Shown: positions 7,165-14,699 of the stretch, in pieces
Layout of the letters: every line of letters begins with the position of its first letter
How positions within the stretch are numbered: the first letter of the stretch is position 1
DNA from: Deltaproteobacteria bacterium
GTDB taxonomy: Bacteria; Desulfobacterota; Desulfobacteria; Desulfobacterales; SURF-15
Direction of reading: 5' to 3'
Length of the DNA: 18,628 nt
NCBI GenBank assembly: GCA_024644775.1
Contig: JAHEHB010000050.1
Span: 1-18,628, forward strand
Made by a program: the position numbers and the translations under genes
Notes under the pieces: model-generated
The model's database searches: none
The model's input: only the letters and a program-made list of their open reading frames with translations
Told to the model about the DNA's origin: nothing

Positions 7165-8668
7165 TGACCGTGTCTCCTTTAGTTAAATTCTTTGCAAGAA
7201 GAAAAAGAATATTTTCAATCTTCAGTTTGCTCTTATTGCGTCGCGCTGCCCGTATGAGATTGTCGCGGCAAAAGATGCAAGCGGTTGCCAAAATATCTGC
7301 TTGACAGTCTTCTGCGGTTTTCACAATTTTCGATGACATTTGGAAAGCCGCAGACGGGTTGCTGGACGCCGTCATTCCCCCACAGCAACGTTCGGTGCCT
7401 TTAATCATTTCGATTCCTGGAATTTTTGTATTTTCGAGTAATTTTTGGAGCAAAATCTGCCCTTTCCCGTGATGGCAGGGTAGATGGAATACCGCTCGAA
7501 TGGATCGATCCAATTTAAAATCGATCTCATGGATTTTGTCGTCCAAAATTTCCGTGATGTCCGTCACTGTAAACGGCAAATCCTTTCCAGTCTTCTGATG
7601 GTATAAATTTGCAAAATCATTTTTTAGTGTGAGACTGCAACCGGTGCAGGGCGTTATGATCTGTTTGATGTTGGATTCAAGAAAGATATTCATGTTCCGC
7701 TCAAAGGCTTGTTTCCCAGCCTCGGTTTTGCCGACCCACATGAGCGGTCCGCCGCAGCAGACCATCCCCTCGGGTATTCGAGCGGTTACTCCCATTGCCG
7801 CGAGTAGATCCAAAATCATCGTGGCGTCATCCGGATACCGCTCCGAAAGCATACAGCCCAAGAACATGGCGGTTTCACTATTTGAATCGACGGCCGGGTG
7901 TTCGAATTTTTTATGATTCAGGGGAACCACCCTACCGGATTGCATGTATTGCACGGAAAGGCCTTCCTGCATCTTCGGCAGTGTCAGATCCTTATCGGAA
8001 ATCGCGCTTCGTAACGGCAGGACAGCGTTTCTAAACGGATCGATCTCCTTTGGGCACACTCGCGTGCAATTCATACAGGCCGTGCAATTGTGAATCCCGT
8101 CCACCCATGCCACATGCTGTTCGTTTCCCCGGGCGTGGGGATGGTTCATTAAACGGCTCAACTGCACCAGAAGTGCCGGCCCGGGGAATTCCGCTTCGCT
8201 TAACCCCAAGGCCGGGCAAGCACTATCGCAAACAAGGCATTCGATGCAACGATTGAGCACCTGGAATTTTTTATTCCACTGAAACGGTTTATCTGCAATG
8301 CGCAAGTAATCGGGCCTGGCATAAAATGCCCGCATCTCTCTTAACCGATCGTGAAAGTCCGTCCGCTCGACAACGAGATCTCTTATAATTCTGTGCCCGC
8401 GGAGAGGTTGGATGACGGTTTTTTCGGGTTGTAAGGACGTCTGGCAGGCTAAAACCGGATTTCCGTTCATCATCACCGCACAAGAGCCGCATTTCCCCAA
8501 ACCACAGGATTCGCGAAAGGCAAACGATGCATCCTTTTCATCACGAATTTTCCTGAGAACCTCAAGAATGGTGGGGTGATGTTCAAAATCGAAGATATGG
8601 GTGTCGTACGCAGCTTTTGCACCAGCGGCGGGGTTAAATCGATAGACACTTATTTCATAGCGTTCCAA
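7157..8668 (-). CDS. tfrB: TfrB-like fumarate reductase iron-sulfur subunit with HdrB-type CCG domains
   Basis: Electron-transfer subunit of 503 aa. An N-terminal plant-type ferredoxin domain has the [2Fe-2S] cysteines C55, C60, C63, C75. A dicluster ferredoxin region has CIECLVCDSACP (C141, C144, C147, C151) and CTACMNCTRVCP (C195, C198, C201, C205). Two complete CCG domains follow: C272, C304-C305, C341, C344 and C398, C428-C429, C464, C467. In HdrB such domains bind non-cubane [4Fe-4S] clusters that act on disulfides. This order matches TfrB of methanogen thiol:fumarate reductase. The start is TTG at 8668, with GGGGAG 6 nt upstream and an in-frame TAA just before it, so no longer form is possible. 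It overlaps the TfrA-like stop by 19 nt. No membrane anchor is encoded nearby. Confidence 0.88.
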   Translation of the reverse strand: MERYEISVYRFNPAAGAKAAYDTHIFDFEHHPTILEVLRKIRDEKDASFAFRESCGLGKCGSCAVMMNGNPVLACQTSLQPEKTVIQPLRGHRIIRDLVVERTDFHDRLREMRAFYARPDYLRIADKPFQWNKKFQVLNRCIECLVCDSACPALGLSEAEFPGPALLVQLSRLMNHPHARGNEQHVAWVDGIHNCTACMNCTRVCPKEIDPFRNAVLPLRSAISDKDLTLPKMQEGLSVQYMQSGRVVPLNHKKFEHPAVDSNSETAMFLGCMLSERYPDDATMILDLLAAMGVTARIPEGMVCCGGPLMWVGKTEAGKQAFERNMNIFLESNIKQIITPCTGCSLTLKNDFANLYHQKTGKDLPFTVTDITEILDDKIHEIDFKLDRSIRAVFHLPCHHGKGQILLQKLLENTKIPGIEMIKGTERCCGGMTASSNPSAAFQMSSKIVKTAEDCQADILATACIFCRDNLIRAARRNKSKLKIENILFLLAKNLTKGDTVNE

Positions 8669-10335
8669 CTGTAACTCCCCTTAGCATTTACATCTTCACT
8701 ACGAGAAGAAAGTTTTCCATCGTCATCCATGGTTATTACAATATTGGACTTAAATCGGGTATCGTCCATTTGGGGATAGTCCGAACGGTAATGAGCCCCC
8801 CGGCTTTCTTTTCGTGCGTCGGCGGCCTGGGCGATTCCCTGACCCAAAAGCATCATATTTCTGGCGGAGATTCCTTCCAGGACGGATGGATTCCACGGAT
8901 CATCAAAAGCGCCGTGGATTTTGAGCTGCTCTAATTCTTTGAGGACATCGACGGCGGTTTGCAGCGTATTCTCGTCCCGTATGATGCCAACGTTTTGGGT
9001 CATAAGCCGTTGTACCCGTCGTATAAGTCCCCTTGGACGATTACCGTTGATTTTGAACATAGGTTTCAACCGTGAGACCTTTTTTTCGATGGTTTTTGGG
9101 TCGAAACCCGGCAGATTTGTGTCTGCGGCATATTTCCCGGCATTTTCTCCTGCAAGGTGGCCGAAAACGAGTGCTTCACTCAATCCGTTGTTTGCGAGCC
9201 GATTTGCACCCTGGACCCCGGCGCAGCATTCTCCGGCCGCAAAGAGTCCGGGAAGAGATGTTTGGCAGTGTTCGTCGATTCGGATGCCTCCCATATAGTA
9301 ATGGGCGGATGGCGCGACTTCCAATTTTTCTTTTGTCAGATCGATACCCACACTTTTTGCCAGATTCCATTCGCTGGGAATCTCTTTTGCATAGAGCGCT
9401 CCGGGTATCGCAGTGGCATCCATAAACACCCCCCCGTTTGGTCCGGCATTTCCCGCTTGAATCTCTTTAAAAATGGATTGGGAGAGTTTGTCCCGGGTAA
9501 TATGCTCCATCTGTTCAGGATAGTATTTGGACATAAACCGGTCCCCAAGGGAATTTATCAGCTGCGCACCGTAATGGTGACTGTTAAGATTCATTCCCCT
9601 TATGGCCGGCGGGAAAAGAACGGTTACCGGATAAAACTGAACAAACTCGAGGTCCATGGATTCGGCGCCGGCCCGCAGGGCCAGTGCAATACCGTCTCCG
9701 GTGTTCTGCACCGGATTCGAGGTCAGTTCATATAAACACCCGATCCCTCCGGTGGCGATAACAACCGCCCCGGCACGAACAAAAACGAGTTGGCCCGAGG
9801 CCAGCTCGATTGCCACTGCGCCGCAAACCGCTTCATGTCCCTTAACGATATCCACCGCCACATGCTCTGACAATAACGTCACTGCCCGTCGCCGGCATTC
9901 GGTATAGATTGTTTCCACCAGCAGCTTACCGGTGATATCACTGAAACGAAGGGAGCGTGATTTGCTGTGCCCCGGCGTGGGTCCTAACACTCTGATTTTT
10001 TTACCTGACTCGTCCCGGTCAAAGGGCATCCCCATGGTTTCGAGTGCCATGACCACCCGGCCGATTCCGGATGTCAACAATTGCGCAAGTGTTTCATCGT
10101 TGATGTAGCATCCGGATTTGAGCGTATCTTCAAAATGCAACCGAGCGCTGTCGCCGCTTTCCGACCATGGTCCGGTGGCGGCCAATTGCTTCGCTCCAAC
10201 AGCGGAACAATCATTGCCGATAATCCCTTTGTCCATGGCAATAACCCGGCACCCTTTTTTTCGGGCTTCCAGGGCAGCCAGCATACCGGCCGGTCCGCAC
10301 CCCAAAACCAACACATCGGCAGTTAACGTTCGAAT
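8650..10335 (-). CDS. tfrA: TfrA-like FAD-binding fumarate reductase/succinate dehydrogenase flavoprotein
   Basis: Flavoprotein of 561 aa. The Rossmann motif GCGPAG (12-17) binds FAD. VVIATGG (192-198) closes the FAD domain. HYYMGGI begins at H345, GANRLANNGLSEALVFG covers R379, and ESRGAHYRSDYP lies near 510-521, all typical of FrdA/SdhA. The general-acid arginine is kept (TRDKLSQ, R281). The histidine that anchors FAD covalently in FrdA/SdhA is absent, so FAD should be non-covalent. The substrate histidine of QFHPT is Y235, and the TE..RGEGG loop is missing. The start is placed at an ATT (10335) because a perfect AGGAGG sits 6 nt upstream. The first standard start (GTG, 10314) lies 27 nt beyond that site and would clip the first beta strand (ADVLVLGCGPAG). 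Either start gives the same family. Confidence 0.85.
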   Translation of the reverse strand: MRTLTADVLVLGCGPAGMLAALEARKKGCRVIAMDKGIIGNDCSAVGAKQLAATGPWSESGDSARLHFEDTLKSGCYINDETLAQLLTSGIGRVVMALETMGMPFDRDESGKKIRVLGPTPGHSKSRSLRFSDITGKLLVETIYTECRRRAVTLLSEHVAVDIVKGHEAVCGAVAIELASGQLVFVRAGAVVIATGGIGCLYELTSNPVQNTGDGIALALRAGAESMDLEFVQFYPVTVLFPPAIRGMNLNSHHYGAQLINSLGDRFMSKYYPEQMEHITRDKLSQSIFKEIQAGNAGPNGGVFMDATAIPGALYAKEIPSEWNLAKSVGIDLTKEKLEVAPSAHYYMGGIRIDEHCQTSLPGLFAAGECCAGVQGANRLANNGLSEALVFGHLAGENAGKYAADTNLPGFDPKTIEKKVSRLKPMFKINGNRPRGLIRRVQRLMTQNVGIIRDENTLQTAVDVLKELEQLKIHGAFDDPWNPSVLEGISARNMMLLGQGIAQAADARKESRGAHYRSDYPQMDDTRFKSNIVITMDDDGKLSSRSEDVNAKGSYSWNAMK

Positions 10336-10347
10336 TGCGCGCCTCCT
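10336..10347 (-). promoter_or_regulatory. ribosome binding site that selects an ATT start
   Basis: AGGAGG (10347-10342 on the minus strand) is a perfect Shine-Dalgarno, followed by CGCGCA and then ATT at 10335. An in-frame TAA, the stop of the upstream permease, lies just before. The only codon at proper spacing in the flavoprotein frame is ATT. Confidence 0.7.
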
Positions 10348-10353
10348 TTTTAC

Positions 10354-11112
10354 TTAACGACCCTTTGCAAATTTTTCCACCCGTTTCTCCAAATAACCGA
10401 TCAAAGACGACAACCCCAAGGCAAAGGCAAGGATGAAAATCAGCAAGGCAAAGAATCGATCCATCAGAAAATATTCCGAATACGTTAAAAACAGTTTTCC
10501 GAGTCCCATAATGGAAAGCAGTAACTGCCCCACAATCATCCCCCGAACCCCTCTTATAACGGCCAAGCGAAGACCGGCCAAAATTTCGGGAACGGCCTCC
10601 CAAAAGATTATTTTTCTATATATCTCGAACCGGGAGCCGCCAAAGACTCTGCCCATCTCGATTAAGGAAAGATTCACATGCCTCACACCGGCACGGGTAT
10701 CTAAGATCACGGGCCAGATTGAGAATAAGAATACAGTAACCGTAACCGTTTTTTCACCGATTCCGAAAATGACCATAATGATCGGTACGATTGCCGTAAT
10801 GGGCGCACTGATAAATATGTTCACCCACATCCCCAGCATTTCGTCGATTTTCTGAGATCGACCCATCATAAATCCCAGTGGTATCCCAACACCGATACTG
10901 AGCCCCAAACCGGTTCCAAAACATCGAAGGCTCAGCATCACATCGTCGTAAAACGTGCTGACCTTGACGATATCAACCGTGGCCGTCAGTATTTTACTGA
11001 ACGGTGGAAGAATGAAAATGATTTCCAAACGTCCTATCAATTCCCAAACAATCAACCAGATGATCAAAGAAAAGAGGACAGGTATTTTTTTTCCAAAGAT
11101 TATCACAGCCAC
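10354..11112 (-). CDS. ABC transporter permease, NitT/TauT family
   Basis: Inner-membrane permease of the second importer, 252 aa, the shortest of the four. Hydrophobic segments begin at residue 11 (PVLFSLIIWLIVWE). The cytoplasmic EAA-type loop is MGRVFGGSRFEIYRKIIF near 153-170, preceded by ISAPITAIVPIIMVIFGIG (101-119). The start is a GTG at 11112, 9 nt after the ATPase stop. A second GTG at 11106 is also possible, and an in-frame TGA rules out anything longer. No good ribosome site is visible, so translation probably depends on coupling with the ATPase. Its stop is 18 nt before the TfrA-like start. This tight spacing ties the transport genes to the redox genes. Confidence 0.88.
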   Translation of the reverse strand: MAVIIFGKKIPVLFSLIIWLIVWELIGRLEIIFILPPFSKILTATVDIVKVSTFYDDVMLSLRCFGTGLGLSIGVGIPLGFMMGRSQKIDEMLGMWVNIFISAPITAIVPIIMVIFGIGEKTVTVTVFLFSIWPVILDTRAGVRHVNLSLIEMGRVFGGSRFEIYRKIIFWEAVPEILAGLRLAVIRGVRGMIVGQLLLSIMGLGKLFLTYSEYFLMDRFFALLIFILAFALGLSSLIGYLEKRVEKFAKGR

Positions 11113-11121
11113 CCCACTTCA

Positions 11122-11901
11122 TTAATCAACATATTTTTTGAGGATGTCCCACAGTTGATCCACACAATCCAGGTAAGCTTCCGTGCGGCGTGCGGCCTCC
11201 GGATCATCGGAGCGATGATCGATGGCCGGTTCAAGTATTTCCATGACTGTACCGGGTCTGGGTGTCAACAAGACAATCCTATCGGACACATATACCGCCT
11301 CCTCGATACTGTGGGTTACAAAGACAACGGTTTTCTTTTCAATCTTCAGCAGTTCCAGCAGATCTTCCTGAAATTTCCGGCGTGTCTGTTCATCAACCGA
11401 CGCAAACGGTTCGTCCATGAGGAGAATATCCGAATCCACCGCCATCGCCCGGGCCAAGCCGACGCGCTGCCGCATACCGCCGGAGAGTTCTCCCGGATAA
11501 TTGTTCTCAAAGCCGGATAACCCCACCTGATGGATGTATTTTTTTGCGGTCTTAAACCGCTGCGCCTTGGGAATGCCCCGAAGCTCCAGCCCGAATGCAA
11601 CGTTTCGCAGCGTATTGGCCCACGGCAGCAGGGCAAAATCCTGGAACACAAACGCCCGCTCCGGGCCCGGTCCTTCGATTTTTTTCCCCTGGATCCGCAC
11701 CTCACCTTCTGTGGATTCAATCAAGCCGGCAACGATTTTAAGCAGCGTCGTTTTACCGCAACCGCTGGGGCCCAGCAGACTGGTTAGAGTTCCTCGGGGA
11801 AAATCCAAATTTACATTATTCAGCGCCTTGCAGTAATCAGTGCCGCCGGCACTTTCATAAATTTTAGATATGCCTTTCACTTCGATGATCTGATCGGTCA
11901 T
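11122..11901 (-). CDS. ABC transporter ATP-binding protein, NitT/TauT family
   Basis: ATPase of the second importer, 259 aa, with complete motifs: Walker A GPSGCGKT (44-51), Q-loop VFQDFALLPW (85-94), signature LSGGM (139-143), Walker B ILLMDEP (159-165) and switch histidine H197. The ALLPW stretch after the Q-loop is typical of this subfamily. The ATG at 11901 lies 8 nt after the preceding permease stop. AGGA sits about 11 nt upstream, overlapping that stop. It is close in design to the ATPase at 2998-3816, so the two may be paralogues, but the two systems have separate binding proteins and permeases. One ATPase flanked by two permeases suggests an ATPase dimer with a permease heterodimer. 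Confidence 0.93.
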   Translation of the reverse strand: MTDQIIEVKGISKIYESAGGTDYCKALNNVNLDFPRGTLTSLLGPSGCGKTTLLKIVAGLIESTEGEVRIQGKKIEGPGPERAFVFQDFALLPWANTLRNVAFGLELRGIPKAQRFKTAKKYIHQVGLSGFENNYPGELSGGMRQRVGLARAMAVDSDILLMDEPFASVDEQTRRKFQEDLLELLKIEKKTVVFVTHSIEEAVYVSDRIVLLTPRPGTVMEILEPAIDHRSDDPEAARRTEAYLDCVDQLWDILKKYVD

Positions 11902-11909
11902 AAGATCTT

Positions 11910-12767
11910 CTATCCTTCCGTTTCAATGGTGCAATACGGGTCGTTCGGTAATTTTCCCCTGATTTTTTTCTTTTTCCGGGAGCCGGAGTAGTTATTTTCC
12001 ACCCATTGCAATAAATTGATGCTCAGGGAAGCCACAATGATAAGGGAACAGATGGTGGCATACATATTGGCATATTCTCCCAAGGATTGATTGTACGTAA
12101 TCAGGTCGCCAAGTCCTGTGGGGGTAATCAGTAATTCTGCGAGGATAATTCCCACAAACGCGGCGGCGAGCCCCATCCGCAGACTGGCGATAATGATGTT
12201 GCTGGCCGCCGGAAGTATGATCTTTGTTATTTGCTGTCGTCTGGTTGCCAGGAAAGACTGGCCCATCTGGATCAGCGAAATATTGACATTTCTGACCCCC
12301 TGGTAAGAGTTTAGAACAATACCGGGGGTTGCCAACGCAAATACGGCAACGACTTTAGCGGTAAATCCGATTCCGTAAACAAAGGTGATCAAAGGAATCA
12401 CCGCCGCCATGGGTGCGGCCTGGAGAACAACAAAGACAACGACGGTAAACCACTCAAATGTTCTCGACAGCCCCATGGCAATTCCGAACATGATCCCGAT
12501 GGCGGCGGAAAGGAATAACCCCAGGAGAAACGGCCGAAGTGTTATGCCGTAAGCTTTGATCAGGCTGCCGTCGAGAATAAGCGAAAAGAGAGCCAGTACG
12601 GTTTCGCTGAACCGAGGTACGGCAATATTAGAACCAAATGCGCCCATCATTTCCCATCCGCCAAAGGCAATGATCAGGGAAAAAAAACGCCAAAAATAAC
12701 GATGCGTCCACCACTTATGCATAAGCCCAAACGAAACCGGACGTTCTGCAATTTCTAAATTTTCCAT
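11910..12767 (-). CDS. ABC transporter permease, NitT/TauT family
   Basis: Permease of the second importer, 285 aa. A soluble N-terminal tail precedes hydrophobic segments from about residue 27. The motif LQAAPMAAVIPLITFVYGIG lies at 115-134 and the EAA-type loop MGQSFLATRRQQITKIILP at 168-186. The C-terminus ends in an unusual basic tail (SGSRKKKKIRGK). The ATG at 12767 has only AGG about 10 nt upstream, a weak ribosome site. It lies between SBP3 (42 nt upstream) and the ATPase (8 nt downstream). With the permease at 10354-11112 it probably forms a heterodimeric channel. Confidence 0.9.
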   Translation of the reverse strand: MENLEIAERPVSFGLMHKWWTHRYFWRFFSLIIAFGGWEMMGAFGSNIAVPRFSETVLALFSLILDGSLIKAYGITLRPFLLGLFLSAAIGIMFGIAMGLSRTFEWFTVVVFVVLQAAPMAAVIPLITFVYGIGFTAKVVAVFALATPGIVLNSYQGVRNVNISLIQMGQSFLATRRQQITKIILPAASNIIIASLRMGLAAAFVGIILAELLITPTGLGDLITYNQSLGEYANMYATICSLIIVASLSINLLQWVENNYSGSRKKKKIRGKLPNDPYCTIETEG

Positions 12768-12789
12768 TCTAAAGTAACCTGTTAGACTG

Positions 12790-12801
12790 CACCCATGGGT
12801 G
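12790..12801. repeat. 12-bp perfect palindrome between SBP3 and permease
   Basis: CACCCATGGGTG is its own reverse complement. It sits 8 nt past the SBP3 stop. As RNA it would form only a short stem-loop, so any role is doubtful. Its placement resembles the hairpins behind SBP1 and SBP2. Confidence 0.35.
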
Positions 12802-12809
12802 GGTCGGAA

Positions 12810-13841
12810 TTAGTACTCGATTTTAACTCTGCCGATTTCGTCCAGCACGTCATTCAACGGTTTTAGGTACCAAAAATCTTCCACCTTTAAATCTTTGGCG
12901 TCTCCTTTGAGCTGGCCGGCGATTTGGAAGAACCCGAGATCTGTCTTTGCAGCCTGCATCCCCCCGCCATTCACCGAATAGAGTCCCCGTTCGGACGAAA
13001 TTCTATAATAGGAGGGTATCCGTTTCGCAATTTCAGGCGGCAAATCGGGCATTAACTGATACTGATCCCGCAACTCATTGGCATATGAAGGATCCGCCTG
13101 TATTCTTCGGTACATCAAAAGAATTTCCTTGATAATTTCCTTGACCACCGCTTCGTTTTCCACCAGCCATTCCATTCTTCCATAGAGTGCATCGTCGGTT
13201 GCGGAAACGCCTTCAAGGGGCAAGACGATCCATTCTCCGGGCTGCTTTTCCATCAGCATATTCGTGGTAAAAATACCGATAACACTGGCATCGATGGTTC
13301 CCTTCAGCATGGCGTTGCCGCGAACCTCCGTTCCGGGTACGTATTTGATCTTGCTGAACTCGATGCCATACTGTTTGGCACCCGTTTTTGCCTGCGCTTC
13401 GGTTCCCGAGGCCCTGGCGTGAACAACCATTTCCTGACCGTCAAGGTCCTTCCAATTTTTATATTTCGATTTTCGGACAACCGGCATGTATTGTAAGACC
13501 TGCCGCTGGAAAAAGCACCGGAGCTTTCCTTTCCCGGTCTGATTCATCTTCTGGATGATCCCGTAAGGTGTACCGGACCCAAGATCCACCTGTTTGCTTA
13601 CCACCGCCTGATTGGATAGTTGATCCGATTTGAAATAGTTGGATTTTATCGGAATTCCCCGTTCGTTCAAACGCTTGATTGCAGCTTGAATGGCAATCGT
13701 ATCCATTGCCGGTATATCGCCAAATGCCATCCTTACCGTCGGCCATTTTTCTGCATTTGCAGGACCTACGTCGGCAAATAGAGCGAAAATGAATAAACAG
13801 ACGACCACACCCAATAGATACTTATCTGATTTGCAACTCAT
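12810..13841 (-). CDS. ABC transporter substrate-binding protein, NitT/TauT type (SBP3)
   Basis: Predicted periplasmic receptor of the second importer, 343 aa. The signal peptide covers residues 1-30 (basic start, hydrophobic YLLGVVVCLFIFALF, cleavage after PANA). The mature protein shows the NMT1-like layout: TVRMAFGDIPAMDTIAIQAA, then a cleft segment VVSKQVDLGSGTPYGIIQK, then WKDLDGQEMVVHARASGTEA and a second-lobe segment MLKGTIDASVIGIFTTN. The ATG at 13841 is preceded by GGGAGG, about 9 nt away. It opens the SBP-permease-ATPase-permease set. The nearest gene upstream encodes the exported hydrolase, and the two products may meet in the periplasm. The ligand is not recognisable from sequence. 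Confidence 0.87.
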   Translation of the reverse strand: MSCKSDKYLLGVVVCLFIFALFADVGPANAEKWPTVRMAFGDIPAMDTIAIQAAIKRLNERGIPIKSNYFKSDQLSNQAVVSKQVDLGSGTPYGIIQKMNQTGKGKLRCFFQRQVLQYMPVVRKSKYKNWKDLDGQEMVVHARASGTEAQAKTGAKQYGIEFSKIKYVPGTEVRGNAMLKGTIDASVIGIFTTNMLMEKQPGEWIVLPLEGVSATDDALYGRMEWLVENEAVVKEIIKEILLMYRRIQADPSYANELRDQYQLMPDLPPEIAKRIPSYYRISSERGLYSVNGGGMQAAKTDLGFFQIAGQLKGDAKDLKVEDFWYLKPLNDVLDEIGRVKIEY

Positions 13842-13900
13842 TTTTCATTACCTCCCTTTTTATTTGTTAAGTGTTTGATCCAGCAAAACTATTGTTTATC

Positions 13901-14617
13901 TTATTTTACCCCCCAAACTTTTAGGATTTTATCGGACGAAACTACCTTTCCAAAATATAGTTTAAAGTTTTTCAAGGCCGCTTTGTGCAAATCTCCTTCG
14001 GTGCTGGCGACACAATCTTCCGGGACAACGAGATAATAGCCCTTTGCAAAGGCCCTTTCCGCAGTGGTTTGGACACAGAGATTGGTGTTGACGCCGGTGG
14101 TGATAACCGTTTTGATCTGTTTGTTTTTCAGAAACGCGTCAAGGTTCGTATCCTGGAATGCATCGTAACCGTACTTCGGGATCACCCGTTCATTTTTTTT
14201 CGGTTGTTCGATTGCAGGATCGATTTCAGAACCCCATTTGCCTTCCTGACAAAGAAGATCTTTCTTTGATGGGTCAAAACCCCTCGCCGCATACCTCGCC
14301 ATATAAGGAGGTGCGTCACCGGTAATTGAGTGAATAACACGCGTGTATATAACTGTGGCGCCGGCCTCTCTCGCTTTATGAATTAACTTGTTGATTGCCG
14401 GGATGATACTACGGCCTGCAGACACATCCACTTTCAACTTGCCGACATACCCCTCTTTTCCGATAAAATCGTTTTGCATGTCAATTACCAGTACCGCTGT
14501 ATGTTCGGGCTGGACCATGTCCTCCAGTGTCAGCAACAATCCCTCTTTGTAATCCTGTGCCGAAATCGGGCAAGCCAGTGCAATCGTCATCAAAAACGCA
14601 AATGTTCCGTTTTTCAT
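13901..14617 (-). CDS. exported isochorismatase-family cysteine hydrolase
   Basis: Cysteine hydrolase of 238 aa with the nicotinamidase/isochorismatase fold. The catalytic triad is visible as D46 (VLVIDMQNDF), K148 (VIPKYGYDAF) and C181 (TTGVNTNLCVQTTAERA). GYYLVVPEDCVAS (193-205) is the usual end of the core. Related enzymes cleave amides such as nicotinamide, N-carbamoylsarcosine, biuret and ureidoacrylate. Unusually, the protein begins with a signal sequence (MKNGTFAFLMTIALACPISA), so it should act in the periplasm. Cleavage may fall after residue 20, or ALAC (13-16) may be a lipobox that makes it a lipoprotein. The ATG at 14617 has AGGGGG 5 nt upstream. It lies just before SBP3, so it may prepare the ligand that is taken up. 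Confidence 0.85.
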   Translation of the reverse strand: MKNGTFAFLMTIALACPISAQDYKEGLLLTLEDMVQPEHTAVLVIDMQNDFIGKEGYVGKLKVDVSAGRSIIPAINKLIHKAREAGATVIYTRVIHSITGDAPPYMARYAARGFDPSKKDLLCQEGKWGSEIDPAIEQPKKNERVIPKYGYDAFQDTNLDAFLKNKQIKTVITTGVNTNLCVQTTAERAFAKGYYLVVPEDCVASTEGDLHKAALKNFKLYFGKVVSSDKILKVWGVK

Positions 14618-14699
14618 CGCAACCCCCTTTCACTTTCAGATGAATAGAACCAGATTCTGACCGAAACTCCCAATAGTCACGACCTCTTCACGATACCGG

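Noticed and set aside
9157..9735. 192-codon plus-strand frame inside the flavoprotein gene
   Set aside because: It is antisense to a conserved TfrA-like coding region, has no family motif, and is a shadow of codon bias.
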